Of a DNA stretch of 64,000 nt, positions 43,116 to 55,365 are shown in pieces. The translations under genes were made by a program, and so were the position numbers. The notes beneath the pieces are model-generated. The model was not told the DNA's origin. It ran no database searches and was given only the letters and a program-made list of their open reading frames with translations. The stretch comes from Ursus arctos. Lineage: Eukaryota; Chordata; Mammalia; Carnivora; Ursidae. The stretch's first letter is position 1. Each line of letters opens with the position of its first letter. The DNA is taken from assembly GCF_023065955.2 (NCBI RefSeq), contig NW_026623100.1, positions 9,336,501 to 9,400,500 on the forward strand, written 5' to 3'.

Positions 43116-44796
43116 TTAGACAGTGGACCCGTATCAACTTTAACGTACCTATTGCTTGAAGAACAAGTAAATTAGACATGTTGGGAAGAGGGTTAATTCC
43201 TGAGATTGGTGGAACATTTTGTGAATAACAATAGTAATTTTCTAAATGGCTCTGAGCAACTTGGAAAAGAGCATGCATGTAGCACAGGCCCTGGTGGTTT
43301 CCTGGAGAGTAAATTGCCCATTGGAATGGCCTGACCATTACTTGCTCATAATGTGGGTTGTTTTATATATATACTTAGTTATAGCACATTTGCCAGGAAA
43401 ACTACTAGGCTGATGTTTTTGCCTAAGTAGCCAATCTTTTTTTTTGTCTTGAATAAAGTGTCAAATAACTGTATATGATTTAGATTTTATGTTCAGCTGA
43501 TTATTTACATCAGGAAGCATCAATATAGAGTAATTGGCAAGTGGGTACACATTCAAATGATATGATGATATCTCTGCTGCATTTTCCTATGATTCTGGGG
43601 AGAAAATCATTAGGGATTCTTGTTTCAGAATCTCATCAAAATAGATCCTTTGGTTTAGTTAAGTGGTTGCTGCTGTGAAGTTTGTCAATGGTGGGACTGT
43701 AGCTGAAATCAGGGACACTCTGACCCATTAGCTATGAGCCTGTCTTCTGCCCAGCTGCTCTCTGGGTGCCACATTCCTCGCTGGACTTCGTAGATGAGCA
43801 ACTTAGGTTAGCAAAGGCAACAGATGGACTGAAGGTGCCTGACCGTTGACCCTGACCTCTGACCCAATTCCCTCTGTCTGTACTCCAGAAAAGTGTCTAT
43901 GGGAAGGATAAACAAATTAAGTATCTCAGGGTTGAACCTTAGAGGTCATCTATTCTAACCATACTCTCTTTTCCCAACACATTTTGATAAATGGTCATCA
44001 ATTCAGTTTAACTACCTCTGGCAACAAAAACCTCATGGCCCCTTGATATGGCCTTTTCTTTTCCAAAGAGTTCCAATAACTTAAAAGTCCTTCATTTCAA
44101 CACGAAATCAGCCTCTTTGTCATTTTGTCTCTTGTTTCTCATTTTGCTTTCTGGTGTCACAGTGAATAAATACAAGAATATGAGATTGACTTAGGCAAAC
44201 AGATCGAGCATCCTCTGAGCCAAATAACAATAACCAACATTTATTAATCTCCAGTGGCATGGGTTGGAAGAAGCAGGCTCTGGAAAACTCATTGCTTGAA
44301 CTCTGAAATTAACCTTCCTTGAGTGGGTCACTTTTGTCATCCTTAACCAACCACAAAAAACATCAGAAGCCCCTTGAGAGTTTTTCCAATGAGAATGGGC
44401 AAGGCAGGGAGGGAGAGGTTGGAGAGAGACAGAGAGAAAGAGAGAAAGAGAGAAAGAGAGAGAGAAATTAGGGGTGGTATTATTCATACTAAGGGAACTA
44501 GCAAGAGAGGGTCAAAATCTACCTGCTTCACGATTGTTTTCTGACTAATGCCGACTCCTGCGTGAGATGTATGCCTTCCCAAGAGTTCCCTTGCCTCTGG
44601 GTAACTCATCCGCATCTAGTTGGGAGCAGGAACTTTCTGGGGCTGGTCTTCCCAGGCCATGTTTATTCAGACATTCAGAGCACTTGTGTGGCAGGGCTGG
44701 GGTGCAATGGCGGAAGGTCAGAGGTCAGGCAAAGTAGGGCCTGAGGTCACGTGAGGTCTGGGAGTCAGCAAGAAGTGCCTGCAAGTAATCAGAAGA
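43116..44796. other. Unique sequence, no gene recognised
   Basis: Frames up to 139 codons overlap the MIR or run without domains. No exon is supported. A GA-rich simple repeat lies inside and is listed separately. Confidence 0.45.
44416..44467 (+). repeat. (GA)n/(GAAA)n purine tract
   Basis: AGAGACAGAGAGAAAGAGAGAAAGAGAGAAAG followed by GAGAGAGAAA; pure purine except one C. Confidence 0.93.
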
Positions 44797-44990
44797 CCTC
44801 CAGTCTGGTTCTGGCCCTACTACCCAGCAGCCATGTGACCTTGGGCAAGCATTCTCAACCTTTTTGAGCCTGGTGTTCTTTACCTTTAAAAGGGGAATAA
44901 CCACCACCACCACCACCTTCCCACCTACATCATAGTAATGATGTGAGAATCAGATGAGACAATAGAAGTAAATGTCAATGAGCTCCCAGC
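44797..44990 (+). mobile_element. MIR, sense, with (ACC)n
   Basis: GTCTGGTTCTGGCCCTACTACCCAGCAGCCATGTGACCTTGGGCAAGC, CCTTTAAAAGGGGAATAACC then (ACC)6 where MIR has ATAATAAT, then ATGTGAGAATCAGATGAGACAATAGAAGTAAATG. Confidence 0.9.
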
Positions 44991-46384
44991 TGAGGTGACA
45001 GAGGGATCAGAACTGAACATTCTGATTGAAATGTGAGAGATGCAGGTCAGCCATCCTGGATTTTCTAAATAGCTGGGTCATGGGCACTCAACACCTGGCT
45101 GCATCATTCACTCTTTCTCTGGTTAGTTGTGATTGCAAACTTACCTCCTAGAGATGATGGAATAATGCACCACTGTGCCACCGCCCAGGATTGCTGACAG
45201 TATTCCTATAACCTCGCAAAGCAGCTGGCAGCTCATTGAGGCAAATTTATATGCATCAGCACTGTTTTCATCTTATACTTTAAACAACTTTAATTAATAA
45301 TACCCTCCTTTCCCAGTGTGTCAACACAACTCCACCTTTTCATTTTGAAAGAACCTAAATAAATATAGAAATAAAATATTCAATTATTGGAACTAGAAAT
45401 GAGAAAATATAATTGATTTGAGAGGTTTTTGCTACAAAAATTCCCCAGGGCCACTGACTACATTTTATTAAAAAATATCACACACTTATATTTCTACATT
45501 TCTTATGTAATAATTTTGAGTTTCTCAGGGGGAAAATAGTATTATTGAAGGAAAAATAATTATGACAAGTGTTAAAGATTAGTGAGCCAGATTCCCCTGG
45601 TGTGCAACCAACATCCTGGGAGTAAGTTAAGTGCCTTAGGAAGCGATATGAACTCTTGTCATTGAGTAAATTACTGCTTCGATGCACTAACAAGGACCCC
45701 AGTGGATTGGAAGAGTTCATTCAGCTTCCCAGAGCACCGAGCCTAATCCCCGTGCAGCATTTGTGCTCCGAGAGAATCTGGATCTGTGTTCATCCACATC
45801 TATTTCTGTCTTCTAAGAATAGGCACTTCTTCAGGGTAGAGCCCATATCTTAACAATTATCATTGGCATCTGGCCCGGCCCCATGCTCCTGAGAGCCCTG
45901 TAAACACTCCTCTGGCTTCTTGAATAGAACGTGCTTTGCCAGTGATCAATGCCTAAATTGCCCTGATAATGTCTCTCTGCCTCCCTGCTAAAACAGTATC
46001 ACAACTTCCTGACAAGCACCAAAACTTCGATGATAAAATCCAGCTCTTTCCCCCAACATTCTCTGCACATCCCCTTCGACTTACGCAACGAAGACACAGA
46101 GTATGTTAAGTGGACCATATTCTACTCAGTTACCTGATATGTAGTATTTTCTTCTTTGGGAGTTCAGAGTTACTAGATACTGAAAATCAAATCCAGAAGC
46201 CCCTTCCATTCCCGAAAGGCCAAGAACGGAGTTGTATGCAGGCCGTGGCCCCAAGTGTAAGCACAGAGCCAGGAGAACCCAGAGAACTCATTGGTGACAA
46301 GGAAACAAATGAAGTCAGAGGCCTCACGTCATGTTTCTTAAACAATTCATCAGCATCCTTATGCGGCCTGCCAAACCCTGTTAG
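44991..46384. other. Mostly unique sequence
   Basis: A weak L2-like segment may lie at about 45.82-45.93 kb (GGGTAGAGCCCATATC). No exon is supported. Confidence 0.4.
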
Positions 46385-46620
46385 ACTTGCCCCTTGCCTA
46401 CTTGCACAGGCTTACACAGAGCCTGCCTCCACATCGCACTCTGCTCTGGCCACCTGGATCTTCTGTCCACCCAAAGTCTGCACATGTGTTCCCTCAGTCT
46501 GGAACTCTCTTTCCTCACCTGGATGATTCCTCTTCCAGGGCCCACCTTACCTGTCACTTCCTCAAGAAGCATTCCCATTCATGGCATGCTTTATTTTCCT
46601 GTGTCCTTTTGATATTATAA
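46385..46620 (+). mobile_element. L2 fragment, sense
   Basis: TGTGTTCCCTCAGTCTGGAACTCTCTTTCC, CAGGGCCCACCTTACCTGTCACTTCCTCAAGAAGCATTCCC follows the L2 CTGTTCCCTCTGCCTGGAAT...TCACCTCCT order. A 138-codon frame overlapping it (46110-46526) is a by-product. Confidence 0.75.
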
Positions 46621-46734
46621 TTTTTTTTCCATCAAAATAGTACCTTTATCTTGTAACCATTCAAAGTCGGGAAGAGACAGCCTCTGACCCTTCTCCTCTG
46701 CACTCATGTATTATTTCCCAGAATCACCTTCTTT

Positions 46735-46800
46735 TCACTCACCATTGATCAGCAGGTGTCCCCAGTGCCATTCTAGGCACAAGGGATACAATGTTGGACA
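46735..46800 (-). mobile_element. L2 tail fragment, antisense
   Basis: CAGCAGGTGTCCCCAGTGCCATTCTAGGCACAAGGGATACAATG fits the reversed L2 tail. Confidence 0.6.
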
Positions 46801-47114
46801 ACTTTGTCCACTTTGCCCAACTTTGTCTTTTTCCCCCCCTATCTTCTAAGAGAGTAGAAAGAGTTTTGGGTTTATTTTTTATGTCTTCTATAATTGAATT
46901 TTTTCTCAACTAGTACTATTTTTTTTAATCTGCATTCTCTTTCATTCTCTAATTGTTTCTTTTTCTTAGCATTTTGTCCCAATTTTAAGGATATCATATT
47001 TTCTCCAAAATTCTCCTTGCATATTAATTACAGTGTTTTTAGTGTCGTCTTCTATTCCCTAATTGTCTTTTTTTCCCCCTTTCTGGGTTAGTTTTTGTCT
47101 TTTTGTTGTTGTTG

Positions 47115-47161
<47 letters not shown>

Positions 47162-47489
47162 GTATGGTCTTAGGTTTTTGTTTTGTTTTGGTTTTTGGTT
47201 TTTTCATTTTTTGCCTTTCTTTTTCATGCTGCAGTTCTCCTTGTATGCCTGGTAATCCTTAGTTTTGCATTTCCATTTAAGGGAAAGGGATTAAGTGACT
47301 TGTGTATTTCAAGTGTTTATCCTTTCTAGGTCTGTTTTCTGGCTGGATCTCTCTCCTTTAGAACTGCGAGTGGGATGGAGTCGGGTGTGTCTGCTAGGAA
47401 ACTTTGATTTAGGGTGGTATGACCGTGAGCAACAATCATCCTGAGGACTTCTAAATGCTAAAATGAGGAAGGCTTTATTCTAGTACTCC
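46801..47489. other. T-rich sequence with a GT microsatellite
   Basis: Pyrimidine- and T-rich, with several T runs; possibly an old antisense LINE, not assignable. Confidence 0.4.
47116..47161 (+). repeat. (GT)n microsatellite
   Basis: About 22 uninterrupted GT units preceded by TTGTTGTTGATG. Confidence 0.96.
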
Positions 47490-47600
47490 AAATATTAATG
47501 CCATTTTACTAAGAGGAAACTGAAGCTCAGAGAGTTGCCTATACCTAAATAGCTAGAAAGTGATTAAGTCAAAATCTGAACTGCAGTTTGCTTGATGAAC
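47490..47600 (-). mobile_element. MIR fragment, antisense
   Basis: CCATTTTACTAAGAGGAAACTGAAGCTCAGAGAGTTGCC...AGCTAGAAAGTGATTAAG is the reverse MIR core. Confidence 0.85.
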
Positions 47601-49324
47601 ACATTTATTCTCATTTGACAAAACCAAATAAATTTCAGTGTAAATTGAAAATTAGTGTTAAATGAATAATTAGTTCTATCTTCTGTGTGAATATACACTT
47701 TCATGTGCTATCTACTTCAAGCTTCTGCCTTGATGGTCATATCTACAGTGGCACACCAGGGACTCTGCACCTTTCCACCCATGTAACAAGCCATCTTTTT
47801 CTCTTAAACAATTAATCTACTCTCTGCTATTAAAGAAAATGAGATAATTAAATTTCACTCACACTCAGAAGGCATCTAAGCAGAATTAACAGCTTCAGAG
47901 GAACTATGTGCTATGGAACTGGAGGGAATAATTTATCCCTGAATTGGGCAGGCCCTGAGATGGTAGAAATTTCTTTAATTATTTTTAGTAGATGTTAAGA
48001 AAGCCACATTCTTTCTAATTCTAAGGTTCTGTCCTGATTCTGAAGGTCATGGCTACTTCACTTTTTCTTAATCCATTTTTTGAAAAAACTGTTGACAATA
48101 GATAATGATTTTGTTATTTGAAAATTACTTATAAAAATTCAAAAATAAGTTTATCACCTAGTATGTACTAGACACTATGAAATTAAACATCGTTTCCTAA
48201 TTCAACATTTCCCACACCTTCCTGGGAGGTGGTACTAACTGTTCCATGACAAATACATTCCAAGGCCAAATAAACTTGATCAAATTTGGATTAAATAAAG
48301 TTAGTTTTCCTTTGCTGCTGGTCTTTTCAGAGCCTTTCACTGCTAATATTTAGCATCGTGAATCTCCAAGAGAATCTCTCCAAGAGATTTGGGAAATGCT
48401 CATTTTGGGAAATGCTTGATTTAGAAAACACGCATTTTGAGAGACATTGACTTAATTTATTAAAGAGCCATTCTGCTTTTCATCTCCTCTCCAGAGACAT
48501 GTTCTCAATTACACATGCTCGGGCCATGTCTCCCAGACATGTGGCATTTCATTCCAGAGTAATATTCAGTTTTCACTACTTTGGGTTTGGTAACCTCACT
48601 ACTATATTCGTCTTCATTCTCTGCTTTTGTGCTATGACCATCTCTTAATTTGCAACCAACTTCCCTCCCAACCCCACCCCCCTGCCCACATCCTTGAATG
48701 ATGCTGTATTTTAATACAGTTTCCTCATCTACAAAATATCAACACACAAACACATTAGGCTTTAGTGAGAAATGAAAAAGAAAAACGACAGCCAACCTAT
48801 TACATGAAGGTGCCAATAAAATCATTGAAATAAAGTTTCTGCTTTTAGAGAGTTCTCTATGGCCATCTTAGCTTTTAGTACACAGTATCCCATTTTGGTA
48901 GACAGCAAAATCATTTGGTAGACTATGAAAGACTCAAACTCCTGGATAGTCACAGAATGACCAATGAAAAAGATTACAAGAGGATTCCAGTTGTGTAAAT
49001 ATGGAGAAGGTAATTTGAGACGGTAACACTTCGCAAGATGCACCAATCTCTTGAACATGAATTTCCCCAATTTGTGACAAAATATCATGTGTTTGTTATT
49101 AATTTGACTGGCGCCTCCATCCATCCATCACTTTGTTTAGTTTATGGCATCACTTTGTTTAGTTTATGGCACCACTGCCTATCCATCTGCCTGAGTGGGA
49201 ACTTCCAAGTCATCTTCGTCCCTTTGCTTTTCTCTCTGATTTGAACAGATCTCTTCCTCACTGGCTAAACTCCTCCTCTAAGATTCTGCTCAAAGCCTTG
49301 ACCAGCTCACTTTCTAAATACATG
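47601..49324. other. Unique sequence with a 22-bp tandem duplication
   Basis: No SINE, L1 or exon recognised; a weak reversed L2/MIR tail may lie at 48.16-48.25 kb. An imperfect TCTCCAAGAG duplication occurs at about 48.36 kb. Confidence 0.45.
49127..49170 (+). repeat. Perfect 22-bp tandem duplication
   Basis: The 22-mer starting ATCACTTTGTTTAG and ending TTTATGGC occurs twice without a mismatch (49127-49148, 49149-49170). Confidence 0.97.
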
Positions 49325-49410
49325 CATTCACCCAACAAGCATTCTTTGAGCATTTAGTGTGCCAGGCATTATCCAGGATTGCTGACTGGTAGTATGCCAA
49401 ACAAATACAT
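49325..49410 (-). mobile_element. L2 tail, antisense
   Basis: CATTCACCCAACAAGCATTCTTTGAGCATTTAGTGTGCCAGGCATTATCCAGG is the reversed L2 3' end. Confidence 0.8.
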
Positions 49411-50479
49411 GGGAACTTCATTTGTATACCTTCACTGTGGGAAGCCACTGCTATAGGGGATATGATCCCTCCTCCTTCATCACCATCGTCTTTGGAATGG
49501 GTATATTACACCACTTTACCTTCACACCTAAACCTTGATATTAGCAGTCCTTGAATCGATTTCTACACAGACTGGTCAGATTAGATTAAAAGGCCAAAGT
49601 GAATGAGGGATTGTTTAGTCTCATAATATCTTCCAAAGCAACATTTTAATTGTTTCAAGAAGTTAAAGGGGGAATTTATTTGTTTGTTTGCTTGTTTGTT
49701 TATTTATTTCCATCCCTCAGGTAAGTGAGGGTAACCAGAACTATTTGGGTAAATGTGGGCCTAACCCTTCAGACTTTAGGCTTCTACTTGGTTAAGTATT
49801 CACAGTGGAAAACCGAAACCAAAACCTTGTCTTAGTAGGCAAAGCAGCAGGACCATTAAGTAACTTAATAAATTTTATTCTTATTATAATTTCATTTCTC
49901 TTCCATAAAAGAGCCTGAAGTGTAATGACTTGTGCGGAAAGCCCTGGGTTGGGCCGGTAGAATCCTTAATGAGGGTCAGTTCTTTAACATGGTTACCCAC
50001 TAAGTGTGTCTAGTCAGAGATTTTGTGGAAACGCATATTCCAGTTGGGCAGAGAAGGTTAACTCTTCGCAGTCTTACAGGAGTGTTATCTTTTATTTTGT
50101 CAATTATAAGCTTCCCTAAGAAGCTTCTCAAGACCTACTAATGCCTCCTCTTCTGGATTATTTACTGAACATCGTCACTTACACGACCAGGTGATATCCC
50201 TTTGCTGCCAGACGGTTCTGTTCCTGTTCTGATGGGTTGGTTTTGATGCTTGCTAACCTAATTGTTTTCATTAAATCCTCAGTCATTATTCTTACCAGGA
50301 TAGTCTTTGAAAGCATAATCTACCTCATTTTAACAGAGCAATTCTGTGGACTAAGTTCGGACCTATTAATTTGCTGGATGTTCCCTCAAAGCTTCACGAC
50401 AGCTTTCTCCATAATAAACTGAGTCTTAAGTTTCCCTACCTAATATTCTACATGGAGAGCACACGGATGCCAGGAATGG
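49411..50479. other. Unique sequence with a (TTTG)n tract
   Basis: A TTTG/TTTA tract lies at 49676-49710. Nothing else was recognised. Confidence 0.5.
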
Positions 50480-50665
50480 CTGACATGAACCCTGTGACTG
50501 GTCTGTAGCCTCTGGTTAAATACTTTGGCCCTGTAAACCACAGTTCCTCCCCTTTAAAGCAGGGGTAATGACAGTGCCTACCTCATTTGTTTGTTATGTG
50601 AATCAAAGGAGAGCATGTATGCATATTGCCTGCTACATTGTAAAAACTCAACAGTTGTTAGCAAG
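50480..50665 (+). mobile_element. MIR, sense
   Basis: CCCCTTTAAAGCAGGGGTAATGACAGTGCCTACCTCATTTG, TATGTGAATCAAAGGAGAGCATGTATGCA and GCCTGCTACATTGTAAAAACTCAACAG follow the MIR 3' half. Confidence 0.82.
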
Positions 50666-51399
50666 CAACTATTAAGCCATAATTAACTATTGTTAAACCC
50701 TCTCATTGTTGTGCAAAGTCTGCCAAGAATAATATAACATTGTTTGCTACTTTTATTGACTTTTCACAAAGTTTTGACTGTAGGGTCAAGACTAGGTTAG
50801 GACTTAAGCAGCATGAGGTCAATGAAGACTCCTAGTTATTGATGTTTAAATGAACCTGCTTTCAAGTGCCCAACAAGCAGAATTGGCAGGAATAGTCTCC
50901 TGAAGAGTAGATAATCTCTAGATTTATAAAAACAGGGTCAAGCGGCTTAAAGTAGGGCAATAACAATGGGGGCCCTGAGGGTAATCATAGGGACTTTTTG
51001 CTAGTGCACCTTTGGCTTTACCTGTGTGTAAAGAGGGAGCTAGTAAAGGCATTAAAACGATTAGGGCAATTGTAGAAACTCAAACACATGAACTCTTACA
51101 CATCTATGCATGGGTGCATGCTTTAAGGTTACATGTGGGCAGAGCCAGAATTTTCTTTAATTGGAGTTTTTAATTGACCCCAGAATGCAAAGAAGTATTC
51201 CACTGGGTCCCTGACTTCTACAGCATAAACACTGCTAGGATTTGGGTATGGAAAAATTACAAAGCAGGTATTGCCAGGACCCCAAAACCATGACCTAAGA
51301 GTTACTTTCTGAAATATAACACCGGGAAAAGACTCTCATAATTATAATTATTTTAGATCTAAAATAGTTGTCTTTGGCAGGTGTTATTAAATATCTAAA
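50666..51399. other. Unique sequence
   Basis: Nothing recognised. Confidence 0.5.
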
Positions 51400-51660
51400 T
51401 AGTTCATATTGAATAACAATAGTTGCCATTTGATGGTGCTTACACTAGATGCCAACTCTGTATCATATTTTTGTAATATTTTTCTATTTATTTGTCAACA
51501 AAGAATCTATAATCATCATTTACATTTTACCAGTGAGAGAAGTGGGAATCAGAAAGTTTAGGTAAGCTGCCAAAAATCACACTGCCACTAGAAGCAAAAC
51601 AAGGATTTGAACCAGATTTCCTGGCTCCAAATCCTGTGCTCTTAACCACTACACAGGATA
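51400..51660 (-). mobile_element. MIR, antisense
   Basis: CATTTACATTTTACCAGTGAGAGAAGTGGGAATCAGAAAGTTTAGGTAAGCTGCC, GGATTTGAACCAGATTTCCTGGCTCC and TGCTCTTAACCACTACAC are the reverse MIR in full order. Confidence 0.92.
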
Positions 51661-52399
51661 GCTTACATCCACCCTGTGAAGGTCATTGTCAGAGCAAATT
51701 ACCCAAATCCAAATAAAACTTTATTTTTCATAGCACATATGCATCTATTCAATTAATCTGAAAAGTTTTTAATAATTAGGATATAAAGGCATTAGAGATC
51801 TAAAAATTGAATGAAGCATTGCATGCAGAGTCAAGCTCCAGAAGGAGAAAGAAATTAAAGAAAGTGAGTCTGGTGTTAGGGCTGCATGTCCCTGGAGGCC
51901 AAACCCACTTTTGGAGGCAATGGTTGAAAGGCTAACATAAACTGTTGACAGATTTCTGGGGCTCAAGTGATGACAATGAAATCAGAGTCCACAAAGGAAA
52001 AACAGCATAGCGAATTCCCATTATTTGGATTGGAATCATGAAAAGTGTACCCTAAAAGAAATGGAGACTTGAAAGTAGACATGCCCCTAAAGGGCCTTTA
52101 GTATAAATTCCTCCCAACTTGTGAAACTATATAAAGATAACCCTTAATTGCTAATGCTTCTAAGAACCTGGCAGAAATGGACATACTTCTTTGGAGAAAG
52201 ATAACATTACTGTAATCCTCGAATTATTTCCAAAAATCATTTTGCAAATGCGGTGTCCACCATGTAATTTAAAAGAATAACTGCATATAAGGAGGTAAGA
52301 TAATATGAATGACGTTCTCAGCAGAAAAATAGACCATGGAGACATACTCACGGGGGCTCCAGATAAAAGAACCAGGAGACACAAACTTTAAGATAACTA
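51661..52399. other. Unique to weakly L1-like sequence
   Basis: The right part may be the start of the old L1-like element below. No exon is supported. Confidence 0.4.
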
Positions 52400-52889
52400 T
52401 GTTTACAAAGTCTAAATTGAAAAAAGATAAGATAGAGAATTTGGGCGGAAGATGAGAAACTACAAAAAGGAATCAAATGGGAATTCTGTTATAAAAAAAC
52501 CATGATACTCCAAATTAAGGACTCAGCAAATGGGTTTAACAGCAGATTACATACAACTCAAGAAAGAATTAGTTAACTGGAAAGATACATTAGAAGAAAA
52601 TATTCAGAAAGAAGCTTTAGAAAGGGAAGAGGATTAAAATTTCAAAAGACAGAGTAAAAAAGAAGACAGAAATTCTAATGTGCATAAAACTGAAGTCTCA
52701 GGAGAGGAAAGAGAGAATGAGCCAAACTCAGTAACTAATGAGATAATGACTAAGAACTTACCAAAACTGCTGAAAGATATCAAACTCAGATAAGAAGCCC
52801 TATGGACCTCACGTAGGATAAAGAAAAAAGAAACTATATCTACACACATCATAGTAAGACCTCTAAAAGCTGAAAACAAAACAGAAAAT

Positions 52890-54996
52890 TGTTTTTTTTT
52901 TTAATGATTTTTTATTATATTATGTTAGTCACCATACGGTACATCCCCGGTTTCCGATATAAAGTTTGATGATTCATTAGTTGCGTATAACACCCAGTGC
53001 ACCATGCAATACGTGCCCTCCTTACTACCCATCACCGGTCTATCCCATTCCCCCACCCCCCTCCCCTCTGAGGCCCTCAGTTTGTTTCTCATAGTCCATA
53101 GTCTCTCAAGTTTCATTCCCCCTTCTGATTACCCCCCCTTTCTTTATCCCTTTCTTCCCCTACCGATCATCCTATTTCTTATGTTCCATAGATGAGAGAA
53201 ATCATATGATAATTGTCTTTCTCTGCTTGACTTATTTCACTTAGCATTATCTCCTCCAGTGCCTTCCATGTTGCAGCAAATGTTGAGAATTCGTTCTTTC
53301 TGATAGCTGAGTAATATTCCATTGTATATATGGACCACAACTTCTTAAACCAGTCATCTGTTGAAGGGCATCTCGGCTCCTTCCACGATTTAGCTATTGT
53401 GGACAATGCTGCTATGAACATTGGGGTGCATACGGCCCTTCTCTTCACTACGTCTGTATCTTTGGGGTAAACACCCAGTAGTGCAATGGCTGGGTCATAG
53501 GATAGCTCAATTTTTAACTTTTTAAGGGACCTCCACACTGTTTTCCAGAGTGGCTGTACCAACTTGCATTCCCACCAACAATGTAGGAGGAATCCCCTTT
53601 CTCCACATCCTCTCCAACAATTGTTGTTTCTTGCCTTGTCTATTTTTGCCATTCTAACTGGCGTAAGGTGGTATCTCAGTGTGGTTTTGATTTGAATTTC
53701 CCTGATGGCTAATGATTTTGAACATTTTTTCATGTGTCTGTTAGCCATTTGTATGTCTTCATTGGAAAAGTGTCTGTTCATATCTTCTGCCCATTTTTTG
53801 ATTTGTTTATTTGTTTCTCGTGTACTGAGTTTGAGAAGTTCTTTGTAGATCTTGGATACCAGTCCTTTATCTGTAGTGTCATTTGCAAATATATTCTCCC
53901 ATTCTGTGGGCTGCCTCTTAGGTTTTTTTTGACTGTTTCCTTGGCTGTGCAGAAGCTTTTTATCTTGATGAAGTCCCATAAGTTCATTTTATCTTTTGTT
54001 TCTCTTGCCTTTAGAGATGTGTCATGAAAAAGGTTGCTTTGGCTGATGTCGTAGAGGTTGCTGCCTATGTTCTCCTCTAGAATTTTGATGGATTCCTGTC
54101 TCACATTGAGGTCTTTCATCCATTTGGAGTTTATTTTTGTGTATGGTGTGAGAGATTGGTCAAGTTTCATTCTTTTGCATGTAGCTATCCAATTTTCCCA
54201 GCACCATTTATTGAAGAGACGGTCTTTTTTCCACTGTATGTTTTTTCCTGCTTTATCAAAGATTAATTGCCCAAAGAGCTGAGGGTCCATTTCTGGGTTC
54301 TCTATTCTGTTCCATTGGTCTGTGTGTCTGTTTTTGTGCCAGTACCATGCTGTCTTTGTGATCACAGCTTTGTAGTACAGCTCGAAATCCGGCATTGTGA
54401 TGCCCCCAGCTTTGTTTTTCCTTTTCAACAGTTCCTTGGCGATTCGGGGCCTTTTCTGGTTCCATACAAATTAAAGGACTATTTGTTCCAGTTCTTTGAA
54501 AAATGTCCTCGGTATTTTGATCGGGATAGCATTGAAAGTGTAAATTGCTCTGGGTAGCATGGACATTTTAACTATGTTAATTCTTCCGATCCATGAGCAT
54601 GGAATATTTTTCCATCTTTTTATGTCTTCCTCAATGTCTTTCAAAAGTGATTTATAGTTTCTAGAATATAGGTCCTTTACGCCTCTGGTTAATTCCAAGG
54701 TAACGTATGGTTTTTGGTGCTATTGTAAATGGGATGGATTCCCTAATTTCTCTTTCTTCAGTCTCATTATTCGTGTATAGAAATGCAACTGATTTCTGAG
54801 CATTGATTTTGTATCCCGCCACATTACTGAATTGCTTTATAACTTCTAATAGTTTGGGAGTGGATTCTTTTGGGTTTTCCATATAGAGTATCATGTCATC
54901 TGCGAAGAGAGACATTTTGACTTCTTCCTTGCCGATTTGTATACCTTTTATCCCTTTTTGTTGTCTGATTGCTGTTGCAAGGACTTGTAGTACTAT
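52890..54996 (-). mobile_element. Young L1, 5'-truncated, antisense, perfect 13-bp TSD
   Basis: On the minus strand the element runs from the reverse-transcriptase core to the 3' UTR (GATGTACCGTATGGTGACTAACATAATATAATAAAAAATC) and poly(A). The 13-base TSD CAAAACAGAAAAT is identical at 52877-52889 and 54997-55009. The copy is 2,107 bp, keeps long coding stretches and is far better preserved than any other L1 in the window. It splits the older sense element. Confidence 0.97.
53179..54996 (-). pseudogene. L1 ORF2 remnant (RT core to C-terminus), disrupted
   Basis: ORF2 of L1 encodes endonuclease and reverse transcriptase used for target-primed reverse transcription. Only the part from the RT core onward remains. 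The RT active-site FADD is encoded at 54906-54895. The C-terminal portion includes [20 protein letters not shown] and ends ...MISLIYGT before a stop at 53179. The frame is broken at least three times: a shift near 54.67-54.70 kb, a stop near 54.47 kb, and a shift at an A8 run (T8 on plus, 53923-53930). The endonuclease and N-terminal RT were never copied, so it cannot be autonomous. Confidence 0.92.
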
Positions 54997-55365
54997 CAAA
55001 ACAGAAAATCTTAAAAGCAGGCAGAGGAAAAAGGAGGCTTTACCTACACAGGAACAACAATATAATTGACAGCTGAACTTTTAATGGATATGATAGAAGC
55101 CAGAAGACAATTATATAATATCTCTCAATTGCTGGAGAAAAAACTCTGTCAACCTAGAATTTTAAACCTAGTAAAAATATCCCTCAATAATAAACGTAAA
55201 ATAGAGACATTGATCATGATGGAGACAGTGAAGGCTGCTTCCCTTCTCCCATGGCAATACCAAATGTATACACAGCAGTTACCTCTGAAAGAAATAGAGA
55301 AACTATTTGAGAGACTCCTACACATTGGGCAAATGAGAAAACACTCACATTGGAATGGGTAGGAA

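Larger units (their letters stand above)
52400..55365 (+). mobile_element. Old L1/HAL1-like element, sense, split by a young L1
   Basis: GATAATGACTAAGAACTTACC, CTGCTGAAAGATATCAAACTCAG, CACACATCATAGTAAGACC and, after the young L1, CTTAAAAGCAGGCAGAGG, GGAACAACAATATAATTGACAGCTG, AAGCCAGAAGACAATTATATAATATC and CTGTCAACCTAGAATTTTAAACC are the ORF1-downstream landmarks of old L1 or HAL1. Boundaries are approximate. All frames are broken. Confidence 0.75.

Noticed and set aside
46110..46526. 138-codon plus-strand frame with a hydrophobic start.
   Set aside because: It runs into an L2 fragment; there is no domain or gene structure to support it.
53734..54027. Plus-strand frames opposite the young L1.
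   Set aside because: Shadows of L1 ORF2, which lies on the minus strand.
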